Assembly (NCBI RefSeq): GCF_003315595.1
Contig: NZ_QNQU01000003.1
Span: 62,001-126,000, forward strand
DNA from: Pedobacter miscanthi
GTDB lineage: Bacteria > Bacteroidota > Bacteroidia > Sphingobacteriales > Sphingobacteriaceae
Direction: 5' to 3'
DNA: 64,000 nucleotides
Part shown: positions 24,827 through 34,060 of the stretch, piece after piece
Position numbering within the stretch: the stretch's first letter is position 1
Layout: every line of letters begins with the position of its first letter
The notes under the pieces: generated by a model
Databases searched by the model: none
What the model was told of the DNA's origin: nothing
Seen by the model: only the letters and a program-made list of their open reading frames with translations
Position numbers and translations under genes: made by a program

Positions 24827-25555
24827 CTAAATACTCAACGCTTCGCAAGCCTTCTCTGCGGCTAATTTCTCTGCATTTTTCTTGTTGTAATCCCTTCCGG
24901 TACCATATTGTTCGCCCTCTACAATGGCACTGATGGTAAACAGTTTGGCACTTTCGCCTTCACCGTTTTGTACCAATTCGAACATTACATCTTTGCCGTG
25001 GCGCTGGCACCATTCGATAAGTTTACTTTTGAAATTGGTTTCGGTAAGTTCGAGGGTGTGGATATCGATATGCGGTTTTACGATCCTGCGCAATAAAAAC
25101 TCTTTGGTAAAGTTGTAGCCCTTATCCATGTAAATGGCGCCTACAATTGCTTCGAAAGCATCGCCCAGCATCGAATTATGCTTGGTTTGAATGCTTACCG
25201 AACGCTGGTCAAACTGAATAAGTTTATCGAAACCGATTTTTTTTGCCAACTGGTTTAAATTAGCACGGTTTACGATTTTCGAACGCATTTCGGTAAGGAA
25301 ACCTTCTTCTTTGTACGGATAGTGCTTAAAAAGCAGCTCGGCAATTACCGAGCCTAAAACTGCATCGCCGAGAAACTCAAGTCGCTCGTTGCTGCTCCTG
25401 CTTCCGTTTTTTAAAACTTTTGCAACAGAACGGTGCCTGAACGCCATTTTATAAAGCGTAACATTACCTGGAACAAAGCCTAAAATATTTCTCAGCTTTT
25501 TAACAAACTCCTTTTCAGGAGAGAGATAGAGTTTATATAATTTTAATATCGGCAT
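24827..25555 (-). CDS. rnc: Ribonuclease III
   Basis: A 242-residue double-strand-specific endoribonuclease used in rRNA and mRNA processing. Seen: the RNase III signature ERLEFLGDAVL at residues 57-67 with the catalytic Glu and Asp, MRSKIVNRANLNQLAKKIG near 90, MLGDAFEAIVGAIYMDKGY near 128 (second acidic pair), and a C-terminal dsRNA-binding domain (TNFKSKLIEWCQRHGK to NKKNAEKLAAEKACEAL). Full length. It is the last gene of the acpP-fabF-rnc run, an order seen across Bacteroidota. Confidence 0.97.
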   Translation of the reverse strand: MPILKLYKLYLSPEKEFVKKLRNILGFVPGNVTLYKMAFRHRSVAKVLKNGSRSSNERLEFLGDAVLGSVIAELLFKHYPYKEEGFLTEMRSKIVNRANLNQLAKKIGFDKLIQFDQRSVSIQTKHNSMLGDAFEAIVGAIYMDKGYNFTKEFLLRRIVKPHIDIHTLELTETNFKSKLIEWCQRHGKDVMFELVQNGEGESAKLFTISAIVEGEQYGTGRDYNKKNAEKLAAEKACEALSI

Positions 25556-25650
25556 TAAATAAATAACACAATTAACGGCTAATTAGCATATTTAACTAAG
25601 TTATCTATTTTTAATTAGCATACAAAATTATATAGCAGCGCTGTTTTAAA

Positions 25651-26904
25651 TTAATCTTCGTATTTCTTGAAAATCACAGAAGCGTTATGGCCACCAAAAC
25701 CAAATGTATTACTTAAAGCTGCCCTAACGGTACGTTTTTGCGCTTTGTTAAAAGTAAAATTCAATTTAGGGTCAAATGCAGGATCATCTGTAAAGTGATT
25801 AATTGTTGGAGGAACAATATCATTTTTAACAGAAAGGATTGCTGCAATAGCTTCAATAGCTCCGGCTGCACCCAAAAGGTGACCCGTCATCGATTTGGTA
25901 GAACTGATGTTTAAACGATAAGCATCTTCACCAAACAATGTACCAATGGCTTTGGTTTCACTAATATCGCCCAGTGGCGTAGAAGTACCGTGTACATTGA
26001 TATAATCTATATCAGCAGTTGTTAAACCAGCATCTTTTAGTGCATTGGTCATTACCATTCGGGCACCTAAACCTTCAGGATGTGGTGCTGTGATGTGATT
26101 AGCATCGGCACTCATACCACCGCCAACAAGTTCTGCATAAATTTTTGCACCCCTTGCCTTAGCATGTTCAAGTTCTTCTAAAATAATGGTTCCTGCACCT
26201 TCACCAGCTACAAATCCGTCACGGTCTTTATCAAAAGGACGTGATGCAGTTGCCGGATCATCGTTACGTGTAGATAATGCATGCATGGCATTAAAACCAC
26301 CCATACCTGCTTCGTTAATAATTGCTTCAGAACCACCGCTGATGATAACATCGGCCATACCCAAACGGATATAGTTAAATGCATCGATCATTGCGTTTGT
26401 AGAAGAAGCACATGCCGAAACAGTTGCAAAATTTGGCCCACGCAGGCCGTATTTGATAGAGATATGCCCTGGAGCGATATCCACGATCATTTTTGGAATA
26501 AAAAACGGATTGTATCTTGGTGTGCCGTCTCCTTTGGCAAAATTCGAAATTTCATCCAGAAAAGTTTTCAGTCCACCTATACCCGCACCCCAGATTACGC
26601 CGATTCGGTTGGTATCTAGTTTCTCAAAATCAAAACCACCATCCTTTACAGCCTCTTCTGTTGATACAAGGGCATATTGTACAAACGGATCTAATTTGCG
26701 GGCTTCCTTTTTATCCAAAAAATCTTCCGGATTAAAGTTTTTTACTTCGCAAGCAAATTTAGTCTTAAACTTTTCAGTGTTAAAACCCTTAATAGGAGCA
26801 GCGCCACTCACCCCGTTAGTCAATCCTTCCCAAAAATCGGGAACATTATTGCCTATAGGAGTGAGCGCACCCAACCCTGTTACTACTACTCTTTTTAATT
26901 CCAT
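25651..26904 (-). CDS. fabF: Beta-ketoacyl-ACP synthase II
   Basis: A 417-residue condensing enzyme elongating acyl-ACP with malonyl-ACP in fatty-acid synthesis. Seen: MELKRVVVTGLGALTPIGNN, the nucleophile C165 in VSACASSTNAM, the first histidine in VHGTSTPLGD near 304, and the second in STKSMTGHLLGAAGAIE near 340, completing the Cys-His-His triad; FGFGGHNASVIF lies near the end. The product works on the ACP encoded 20 nt upstream on the same strand. Confidence 0.97.
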   Translation of the reverse strand: MELKRVVVTGLGALTPIGNNVPDFWEGLTNGVSGAAPIKGFNTEKFKTKFACEVKNFNPEDFLDKKEARKLDPFVQYALVSTEEAVKDGGFDFEKLDTNRIGVIWGAGIGGLKTFLDEISNFAKGDGTPRYNPFFIPKMIVDIAPGHISIKYGLRGPNFATVSACASSTNAMIDAFNYIRLGMADVIISGGSEAIINEAGMGGFNAMHALSTRNDDPATASRPFDKDRDGFVAGEGAGTIILEELEHAKARGAKIYAELVGGGMSADANHITAPHPEGLGARMVMTNALKDAGLTTADIDYINVHGTSTPLGDISETKAIGTLFGEDAYRLNISSTKSMTGHLLGAAGAIEAIAAILSVKNDIVPPTINHFTDDPAFDPKLNFTFNKAQKRTVRAALSNTFGFGGHNASVIFKKYED

Positions 26905-26924
26905 TTATACTGAAAAAGCGTATT

Positions 26925-27161
26925 CTATTTAACGTTTTTTTCCAAATAAGCAATCGCCTGACCAACTGTACCGATGGTTTCAGCCTGATCATCAGGAATA
27001 GCTACATTGAATTCTTTTTCAAATTCCATAATCAACTCTACGGTATCTAAAGAATCTGCACCTAAATCGTTGGTGAATGAAGCCTCTGGCGTAACTTCGC
27101 TTTCGTCAACACCTAGTTTTTCTACGATAATAGCCTTAACTCTTGAAGCAATATCAGACAT
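26925..27161 (-). CDS. acpP: Acyl carrier protein
   Basis: A 78-residue acidic carrier protein. The phosphopantetheine attachment site is S37 in [15 protein letters not shown]. The N-terminus ([20 protein letters not shown]) and the helix-3 segment [20 protein letters not shown] match the family closely. It carries growing acyl chains for FabF, encoded directly downstream. Confidence 0.98.
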   Translation of the reverse strand: MSDIASRVKAIIVEKLGVDESEVTPEASFTNDLGADSLDTVELIMEFEKEFNVAIPDDQAETIGTVGQAIAYLEKNVK

Positions 27162-27319
27162 AATTTTATAATTTAATGGTTAAATAATTCTGTGCAAAGA
27201 AAAATAAATTCTTACAATTTTCAAATGTTTTTATTTCGATACGTAATTTTGGTATCTCAATAACACAGCGAATATAGAATTAGTTTTTTAATTTCGTTCT
27301 GTAAATAATTTATTTCGCT

Positions 27320-27739
27320 TTGAATAAGACTTACCTAAAACTTACCTTAGACCTTGATTTTATACTAATTGCGATCACAGCGCCCCTAAAAGACTATGTG
27401 CTTTGCCACAAAATTAATACCCGGCTTAACACACAATTTGAAAAAATAGAAGATCACGAAATATTTTTTAATATCGACGAACCAGCCTGGTCTTTCTCTA
27501 AATATTACTTTTTTGTAGAGCAGGGCGAGGTAGAATACTACCTGATATGCAATAAAAGCAGCGATGGTTTTTTAATTCCGGAGATGAATAAGGTAGATTT
27601 TTTTATTATCATTAAAGAATTTATCGATAAGGAAGATCTTGATTATCTGATCAATGGGTTGAATAAACTGCCTGATATTCAGGTGGCTGCAAAAATAGAT
27701 CCTGCTAAGTTAAAGAACAGGGAGAATTTGGTAATATAA
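27320..27739 (+). CDS. IPExxxVDY family protein
   Basis: A 139-residue protein of the Bacteroidota-specific IPExxxVDY family: FLIPEMNKVDFFIIIKEF at residues 92-109 carries the name-giving motif (with F replacing Y). The start is TTG at 27320: the family N-terminus (MNKTYLKLTLDLDFILIAIT) begins exactly here and there is no ATG before the motif. Function is unknown; the family is typically encoded beside pyruvate kinase, as here (153 nt before pyk, same strand). Confidence 0.85.
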   Translation: MNKTYLKLTLDLDFILIAITAPLKDYVLCHKINTRLNTQFEKIEDHEIFFNIDEPAWSFSKYYFFVEQGEVEYYLICNKSSDGFLIPEMNKVDFFIIIKEFIDKEDLDYLINGLNKLPDIQVAAKIDPAKLKNRENLVI

Positions 27740-27768
27740 AAATTATATACTTGGTGTATTAAATACAC

Positions 27769-27776
27769 TATATTTG
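27769..27776 (+). promoter_or_regulatory. -7 box TATATTTG upstream of pyk
   Basis: An exact TAnnTTTG box in the IPExxxVDY-pyk gap, giving a pyk leader of about 110 nt. The -33 element is weak. Confidence 0.5.
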
Positions 27777-27891
27777 ACGGTTACAAACAAAGAACAAAAG
27801 AACAAAATATATAAAATTTAATGCAGTTTGATTATTTTAGATAATAATTAATGCTTTCTTAAACTGCATTGCTAAAAATCAATTAAATTAA

Positions 27892-29322
27892 ATGAAACCT
27901 TTTCATTCGAGAACTAAAATTGTTGCAACGCTTGGGCCTGCATCAGCAAAACCAGATGTATTATATAGTATGTTTAATGCTGGGTTGGATGTTTGCCGGT
28001 TAAACTTTTCACACGGATCGCAGGCAGATCACCAGGCGGTTTTGGATACCATCCGCGATTTAAACAAAAAATACGATTATAATGTAGGTATCCTTGCCGA
28101 TTTACAAGGTCCTAAAATCCGTATTGGTTTAGTAAAAGAAGGTGGCATTAACCTCATCAACGGCAAAACTACCATAATTACAACCAACGAATGTATTGGT
28201 AACGAAGAGCGTATTTACATCACTTACCAAAACTTCCCTCAGGATGTTCAGGCAGGCGAAATTATCCTTTTGGATGATGGAAAACTGCAGATGAAAGTTT
28301 TATCTACCAACTTAAAAGATGAGGTTGTTTGCGAAATTGTTCACGGTGGTATTTTAACTTCAAGAAAAGGTGTAAACCTTCCAAATACTAAAGTTTCTAT
28401 CCCTTCTTTAACCCCTGAAGATCGCGAAAACTTAGAGTTTGTATTAGAAAATGATGTAGAATGGATCGGTTTATCTTTTGTGCGTAAGGCCGAAGATATT
28501 ATCGAACTTAAAAAGATTATTGCTGAGCGTGGTAAAACTGCCCGCGTAATTGCTAAAATAGAAAAACCAGAGGCTATTGCCAACATCGACGAAATTATTG
28601 CCGCAACCGATGGTATTATGGTTGCCCGTGGCGATTTGGGTGTTGAATGTCCGATGGAAGAAGTACCATTGTTACAGAAAATGATAGTTGCCAAATGTAG
28701 GGCAGCTTCTAAACCTGTAATTGTGGCTACACAGATGTTAGAAAGCATGATTACTACCCCACGCCCAACGCGTGCAGAGGTAAATGATGTGGCCAACTCC
28801 GTATTAGATGGTGCTGATGCGGTAATGTTAAGTGGGGAAACTTCGGTAGGAGAATTTCCATTGATCGTTATCGAAACCATGCAGAAAATTATTCAGAACA
28901 TTGAGCAGAACAATTATCCGTTCAATCCTGATAAATTTTTAAAACCAAAATCTCCATCTTTTTTAAGCGATGCGATTTGCGATTCGGCCTGTTTCTTAGC
29001 GAAACAAACCAATGCTGTGGGTATCGTATCGATGACTTTGAGCGGTTATACTGCTTTCGAAATCTCGAGCCACAGACCAGAAGCTTTAACATTCATTTTT
29101 ACCAGTAACAGGGCCTTATTAAATGCTGTAAGTTTACTTTGGGGTGTTAGGGGTTTCTATTACGATAAGTGGGAAAGTACTGATAACACGATTATTGAGG
29201 TTAACGAATTCTTAAAAAGCAAGAAACTGGTTAAACAAGGCGATATTGTGATCAATACTGCTGCTATCCCAATGGAAGCAAAAGGTAAAACCAACATGTT
29301 AAAAATTACGGTTATAGATTAA
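27892..29322 (+). CDS. pyk: Pyruvate kinase
   Basis: A 476-residue glycolytic enzyme converting phosphoenolpyruvate and ADP to pyruvate and ATP. Seen: [12 protein letters not shown] at residues 7-18, [14 protein letters not shown] near 34, [13 protein letters not shown] near 63, [13 protein letters not shown], the substrate Lys region [11 protein letters not shown] near 220, the signature [17 protein letters not shown] near 243, and [39 protein letters not shown] after it. A C-terminal regulatory domain is present. A strong terminator follows at once. Confidence 0.98.
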   Translation: MKPFHSRTKIVATLGPASAKPDVLYSMFNAGLDVCRLNFSHGSQADHQAVLDTIRDLNKKYDYNVGILADLQGPKIRIGLVKEGGINLINGKTTIITTNECIGNEERIYITYQNFPQDVQAGEIILLDDGKLQMKVLSTNLKDEVVCEIVHGGILTSRKGVNLPNTKVSIPSLTPEDRENLEFVLENDVEWIGLSFVRKAEDIIELKKIIAERGKTARVIAKIEKPEAIANIDEIIAATDGIMVARGDLGVECPMEEVPLLQKMIVAKCRAASKPVIVATQMLESMITTPRPTRAEVNDVANSVLDGADAVMLSGETSVGEFPLIVIETMQKIIQNIEQNNYPFNPDKFLKPKSPSFLSDAICDSACFLAKQTNAVGIVSMTLSGYTAFEISSHRPEALTFIFTSNRALLNAVSLLWGVRGFYYDKWESTDNTIIEVNEFLKSKKLVKQGDIVINTAAIPMEAKGKTNMLKITVID

Positions 29323-29341
29323 TTTCTGACAGATATTTTAA

Positions 29342-29378
29342 GAAATGCTCCCGGTTTTGCATCGGGAGCATTTTTTTT
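29342..29378 (+). terminator. Rho-independent terminator of pyk
   Basis: Stem AATGCTCCCG / CGGGAGCATT, 8-nt loop, followed by a run of eight T. Confidence 0.93.
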
Positions 29379-29411
29379 ACCAATAAAAAATATATTTTTG
29401 CAACCCAACAC

Positions 29412-29498
29412 GGAGAGGTGTCTGAGTGGTCGAAAGAGCAAGCCTGGAAAGTTTGTATACTGGCAACGGTATCGAGGGTTCGAATCCCTCCCTCTCCG
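29412..29498 (+). tRNA. tRNA-Ser (anticodon GGA)
   Basis: An 87-nt class II tRNA. Acceptor stem GGAGAGG / CCTCTCC with discriminator G; D-arm GTCTGAGTGGTCGAAAGAGC; anticodon loop CTGGAAA gives GGA (reads UCC/UCU); a long variable arm follows (TTTGTATACTGGCAACGGTAT); T-arm GAGGGTTCGAATCCCTC. CCA is not encoded. Confidence 0.97.
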
Positions 29499-29544
29499 CA
29501 AATTATTAACTCACTTCAATAGCATAATTGCAAATGAAATATAG

Positions 29545-30993
29545 TTACCAAATTGCTTTTTTATCAAGGGTAATTGCGCCAACATTGTAAGCATAAACTG
29601 CTGCTGGTAAAAAAGTAAGCTCTATTTCTTCGTTTGTTTTATTTCCCAGAATATCAATTGTGGTTACTACCGATGCCTTAAAGTCATTTCTTTTGCAGAA
29701 AAATAAAAGGCTTTCTAATTCGCGCGGTTTATCATAATATCGGTTGCTCCATTTTATCTCCACACACCATTGTGGTTTAAAGAGTTTATCATCGATAGAT
29801 ACCATGTCTACTTCTCCTTCTGAGCGCCCCATTTTCCATCTGGCGTATTTTAGGTTCATATTATCTCTATGCATCCATTGAGAAAATATTGCTGTTTCAA
29901 CCATATTACCTGTTTCCTGGTCTGATTCTTCAATTGGAGAAAACAAGGCGGTTCTTAAAGATGGATTGGTAAGGTAAACTTTAAAACTTGTGATCCTTTT
30001 GAATTTTTTTGCATTATCATCAACCTTGTTAATAACCTTTACTAAGAAAGCTGCTTCAAGATATTCAAGATATTTTTTAATCGTCTCTTTTTGTATTCCA
30101 CTGTCTTTAGATAGCCTTTCAAATGAAAACTCGTTCCCTGTATTATATGCCAAATAGCTAAAAAAACTGTTTAATTCCTGAACATCTTTGATCCCATACA
30201 GGCTTGGCAAATCTCTTAAAAGAACTTTGTCAACAATATCATTCTTAATATAACGGCCCATATCACTTTGGATTTTTTCTGAAAGTACTACTTCAGGATA
30301 TCCCCCAAAGTTCAGATAATGGAAGAATTCCTTATTAAGTGCCCTGTGATCGTGTGTAGTATAGTAAGGGATTTTTTTTCCGCTATACAGGATTTCCTTT
30401 TGCTGGATTAAATTGCTTAATCCTTTAAGATGAATATATTCATGAAAAGTTAATGGAGGGAGCATGAAATCGGTAAATCTCCCGGCTCCGCTCTCCGAAC
30501 TTTGGAGTTTTAAGGCTGCGGCTGCAGAACCCGAAACAACGAATTTGGTTTCAGGATATTGATCTACTAACACTTTTAAATGTCGCTCCCAATCTTTAAG
30601 ATATTGTATTTCATCAAAGAAAACAAAACAACCAGCTAAAGAATCTAATTGAACAGCATCTTTTGCCAAAATCAGCAGGTCTTCCAACCCCATTTGCATG
30701 TATATCGGATTATCGATTCCTATGAAAAAAATTTTTTGTGGATTTATCTTTTCCTTTATCAGTTGTTCAATGGTATGAAACATCATTACCGTTTTCCCCA
30801 CACGTCGAGGCCCCATAAGCACAACAGCTCTTTTTATATCAGTTTCTTTAACATGAGGATAGAAGAGATTAAAATACAAACGTCTCGACATTTTTTTATA
30901 AATCTCCTGCACCTCATTTGTTCTCCACCAGGGATTTTCGTACTGAAGACGCTCAATTCTTTTTTCTGTTGGAATAGTATTATTGAAGTTCAT
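29545..30993 (-). CDS. AAA ATPase with DUF4143 domain
   Basis: A 482-residue cytoplasmic ATPase of the AAA_14-DUF4143 type. Seen: Walker A GPRRVGKTVMM near residue 61, Walker B FVFFDEIQYLKDWERHLK near 121, sensor-like KFVVSGSAAAAL near 150, LPPLTFHEYIHLKGL near 178, and the C-terminal DUF4143 region with a restriction-endonuclease-like fold (GEVDMVSIDDKLFKPQWCVEIKWSNRY near 408-436, showing E-x-D...E-x-K). The family is widespread in accessory regions and has no settled role. It begins near a repeat-rich AT leader (31001-31062) that may hold an operator. The start ATG 30993 is clear. Confidence 0.88.
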   Translation of the reverse strand: MNFNNTIPTEKRIERLQYENPWWRTNEVQEIYKKMSRRLYFNLFYPHVKETDIKRAVVLMGPRRVGKTVMMFHTIEQLIKEKINPQKIFFIGIDNPIYMQMGLEDLLILAKDAVQLDSLAGCFVFFDEIQYLKDWERHLKVLVDQYPETKFVVSGSAAAALKLQSSESGAGRFTDFMLPPLTFHEYIHLKGLSNLIQQKEILYSGKKIPYYTTHDHRALNKEFFHYLNFGGYPEVVLSEKIQSDMGRYIKNDIVDKVLLRDLPSLYGIKDVQELNSFFSYLAYNTGNEFSFERLSKDSGIQKETIKKYLEYLEAAFLVKVINKVDDNAKKFKRITSFKVYLTNPSLRTALFSPIEESDQETGNMVETAIFSQWMHRDNMNLKYARWKMGRSEGEVDMVSIDDKLFKPQWCVEIKWSNRYYDKPRELESLLFFCKRNDFKASVVTTIDILGNKTNEEIELTFLPAAVYAYNVGAITLDKKAIW

Positions 30994-31368
30994 AAATATT
31001 CTTATTTATACGTAAATGTAAAAATAAGAATATAAATAATAGCTTATTTTTACATAAATGTAATTATAAGTAGCTTTAATTGAAATTTATCGCTTATTTA
31101 ATTTAGGTAAGAATACTTTTCATCAGGTATGAAGATAAGGTTTTAAGCATTTGATACCTTCGGTTGTGAATGGATTAGCTTAGCATTTGCTTATAAAAAT
31201 AACCCATTCGTTGTAAGGATAACGCCGATCCTCATATCAATATTGCGTTTTGAAAAATATACCCTAAAAACATTGATTTCGTGGTTTTTAGCTTATACTT
31301 TTGGATTTGTTCCTTTAAAAAAAGTGATTAATAGAAACAGATTTCTTCAAGATAAAAACAGCAATAAT
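30994..31368. other. Intergenic region between divergent genes
   Basis: A 375-nt gap between the AAA ATPase (minus) and rph (plus). It holds the repeat block at 31001-31062; the remainder is AT-rich. A frame continuing upstream of rph to 31243 (TTG) shows no family similarity and is not taken as coding. Confidence 0.5.
31001..31062. promoter_or_regulatory. Direct and inverted repeats upstream of the AAA ATPase
   Basis: CTTATTTATACGTAAATGTA (31001-31020) and CTTATTTTTACATAAATGTA (31043-31062) are 20-bp direct repeats with two differences; in addition GTAAAAATAAG (31018-31028) is inverted at 31043-31053. The block begins 8 nt upstream of the ATPase start, where an operator would sit. Confidence 0.5.
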
Positions 31369-34008
31369 ATGGGCAATTATTTAATTGGTTTTCAGGAAAT
31401 CGACAGGTCAGATATTTTAACAGTTGGAGGGAAGGGAGCCAATTTAGGAGAACTATCCAAAATTGAAGGTATAACCGTACCTGATGGTTTTTGCATTACC
31501 ACCGAAGCTTACCAAAAGATAATAGAAAACAATCAGGAAATTAAAACCTTGTTCAGTCAACTGGTAGATGTTAAAGCCGAAAATCGGGTTGAGATTGCTG
31601 AAGTTGGCAGAAAAATAAGGGATGTTATTCAAAATATAACGGTTCCGACAGATATAGCTATCGAAATTGAAGATTACATCAGGAGTTTTGACGAAAATGA
31701 AGCATTTGCAGTAAGATCAAGTGCCACAGCAGAAGATCTCCCTGCAGCATCATTTGCAGGTCAGCAGGATACTTATTTGAATATTATTGGTGTACAATCT
31801 GTTTTATCCCATATCAGTAAATGCTGGGCATCTCTGTTTACCGATCGTGCTATTATTTATCGCATTCAGAATTATATCGATCATCACAAAGTTCAGCTTT
31901 CGGTAGTGGTGCAGAAAATGATTTTTCCCGAAGCAGCAGGAATTCTGTTTACAGCCGATCCAATTACCGGTAATCGAAAGGTATTGTCTATAGATGCCGG
32001 TTTCGGACTCGGAGAGGCCATGGTTTCAGGTCTGGTAAATGCTGATAATTATCGGGTTCAACATCACCATATTATCGACAAGAAAATATCTGCCAAGAAA
32101 CTGGCTGTTTATGCTATTAAAAGTGGCGGTACGGTTTCGAAAGAGATTAAAGCCGGACAACAAAATCAGCAAGCGTTAACAGATGAACAGATTTTACGCC
32201 TCGAAAATATAGGACGAAAAATTGAAACACATTTCGGCCGGCCACAGGATATTGAATGGTGCCTGGCTAATGGTTTATTTTATATTGTACAAAGCAGGCC
32301 GATTACTACATTGTATCCAATTCCCTTCCGACCTGATTATCCGGGCCGGCCTGAAGCTGATGACCAGGAAAATCACGTTTATATATCTGTTGGTCACCAG
32401 CAGATGATGACCGACCCGATGAAACCCTTAGGCTTATCTTTATGGCAATTACGAGCAGCAAGGCCCATGTTTAAAGCAGCCGGACGGTTGTTTGTAGATG
32501 TAACAGATAGCCTGACCACGCCTACAGGTACAGAAAACCTGTTGGAAGCCATGGGGCAACACGATCCGCTGATCAAAGATGCATTGATCAATATTGCAGC
32601 ACGTGGTTTTATAAAATTATTACCTGATGATAGAAAAGGTCCTGCTCTTGTTAAAAGCACTAAGGGCTTATCTTCAGTAGATATTTTAGCACAGGTGGGA
32701 AATGATCCGGCCCTTGTTTCTGAGCTGATCAAAAATAGTGAAGCATCATTAGCATTATTAAAGCAGAAGATCCAAACGAAATCGGGAACTGATTTATTTG
32801 ATTTTATTGTGGAGGATATCGAAAAATCAAAAAAGATGATATTTGATGCTAAGCACATGGGCGTGATCATCGCTGCAATGAATGCTGCCTCGTGGATCAA
32901 TGAAAAAATGGATAAATGGCTTGGTGAAAAAAACGTAGCTGACGTCCTTTCCCAGTCCGTATCAAACAATATTACTTCAGAAATGGGACTGGAGCTACTC
33001 GATGTTGCAGATATACTCCGCCCTTATTCCGAAATTACCAGTTATTTAAAAGAGGTAAAAGACGATCATTTTTTGGATAAACTGCTTCAGTTTGATGGTG
33101 GTGCGATAGTTAAAAATGCCATTGAAACCTATCTGGACAAATACGGTATGCGCTGTGCCGGTGAAATCGATATTACCAATACACGCTGGAGTGAAAAACC
33201 GGCCATATTGATTCCGGTTATCCTGAGCAATATCAAAAATTTTGAATCCGGTGCCGCAAAACGAAAATTCGAAAAAGGGCTGGAAGAAGCTTTAAAAAAA
33301 GAAAAACAGCTGGTAGATAAGCTTGCCCAACTGCCGGATGCAGCGCAAAAAATCCGTGAAACAAAAGAAATGATCAGCTTGCTCCGTAATTTTGCGGGTT
33401 ATCGCGAATATCCTAAATATGGAATTGTTAGGCGTTTCTTCGTTTATAAAAAGGCTTTATTGAAAGAAACGGAAAAACTGGTGCAAGCTGGTATTATTCA
33501 GGAAAAAGATACTGTTTATTACCTTACTTTTGAAGAATTAAGGGAAGTTGTGCTGACGAATAAAATTGATTTACAGTTGATTACTGAGCGAAAAGAAGAA
33601 TACAGGCTCTTCGAAAAACTGAATCCGCCACGTGTAATTACATCGGATGGTGAAATTATAACCGGGAAATACAAACATGAAAACCTTCCTGCGGGAGCGA
33701 TTGCAGGTTTAGCCGTTTCTTCCGGAATAATAGAGGGTAGGGCCCGTGTACTCCATAATATAGAAGATGCCGATTTAGAAGATGGGGATATATTGGTAAC
33801 TACTTTTACCGACCCAAGCTGGACGCCATTATTTGTAGCCATAAAAGGTCTGGTTACCGAAGTTGGCGGCTTAATGACGCATGGTGCTGTTATTGCCCGC
33901 GAATATGGCCTGCCTGCAGTTGTGGGAGTAGAAAATGCTACCAAACTGATTAAGGATGGACAGCGGATCAGGGTAAATGGTTCGGAGGGTTATATCGAAC
34001 TACTCTAA
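31369..34008 (+). CDS. rph: Rifamycin-inactivating phosphotransferase
   Basis: An 879-residue dikinase-like enzyme that uses ATP to phosphorylate the ansa-bridge hydroxyl of rifamycins. ATG 31369 (MGNYLIGFQEIDRSD) matches the family start; the upstream in-frame extension does not. Order: ATP-grasp domain at residues 1-310 (VGGKGANLGELSKIEG, FAVRSSATAEDLP, DRAIIYRI, FGRPQDIEWCL); rifampin-binding insert at about 325-755 (VYISVGHQQMMTDPMKPLG, GRLFVDVTDSL, NLLEAMGQHDPLIKDAL); swivelling His domain at the end with catalytic H838 in GGLMTHGAVIAREYGLPAVVG. The insert separates it from PEP synthase (about 790 residues, different middle). It is followed by a terminator. Confidence 0.93.
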   Translation: MGNYLIGFQEIDRSDILTVGGKGANLGELSKIEGITVPDGFCITTEAYQKIIENNQEIKTLFSQLVDVKAENRVEIAEVGRKIRDVIQNITVPTDIAIEIEDYIRSFDENEAFAVRSSATAEDLPAASFAGQQDTYLNIIGVQSVLSHISKCWASLFTDRAIIYRIQNYIDHHKVQLSVVVQKMIFPEAAGILFTADPITGNRKVLSIDAGFGLGEAMVSGLVNADNYRVQHHHIIDKKISAKKLAVYAIKSGGTVSKEIKAGQQNQQALTDEQILRLENIGRKIETHFGRPQDIEWCLANGLFYIVQSRPITTLYPIPFRPDYPGRPEADDQENHVYISVGHQQMMTDPMKPLGLSLWQLRAARPMFKAAGRLFVDVTDSLTTPTGTENLLEAMGQHDPLIKDALINIAARGFIKLLPDDRKGPALVKSTKGLSSVDILAQVGNDPALVSELIKNSEASLALLKQKIQTKSGTDLFDFIVEDIEKSKKMIFDAKHMGVIIAAMNAASWINEKMDKWLGEKNVADVLSQSVSNNITSEMGLELLDVADILRPYSEITSYLKEVKDDHFLDKLLQFDGGAIVKNAIETYLDKYGMRCAGEIDITNTRWSEKPAILIPVILSNIKNFESGAAKRKFEKGLEEALKKEKQLVDKLAQLPDAAQKIRETKEMISLLRNFAGYREYPKYGIVRRFFVYKKALLKETEKLVQAGIIQEKDTVYYLTFEELREVVLTNKIDLQLITERKEEYRLFEKLNPPRVITSDGEIITGKYKHENLPAGAIAGLAVSSGIIEGRARVLHNIEDADLEDGDILVTTFTDPSWTPLFVAIKGLVTEVGGLMTHGAVIAREYGLPAVVGVENATKLIKDGQRIRVNGSEGYIELL

Positions 34009-34016
34009 TTTTAAAA

Positions 34017-34052
34017 TATACCCAAAAGCGCAATCAGCATTTTTGGGTATTA
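34017..34052. terminator. Terminator between rph and EamA remnant
   Basis: Arms ATACCCAAAA and TTTTGGGTAT around an 11-nt loop, close behind the rph stop. The T content serves both directions weakly. Confidence 0.7.
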
Positions 34053-34060
34053 GATTCTAA

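Noticed and set aside
29319..29501. 60-residue frame antisense to tRNA-Ser
   Set aside because: The '[12 protein letters not shown]' text is the usual translation of a tRNA gene's reverse strand.
31243..31368. N-terminal extension of rph
   Set aside because: It starts at TTG, has no family similarity, and the ATG at 31369 matches the family start.
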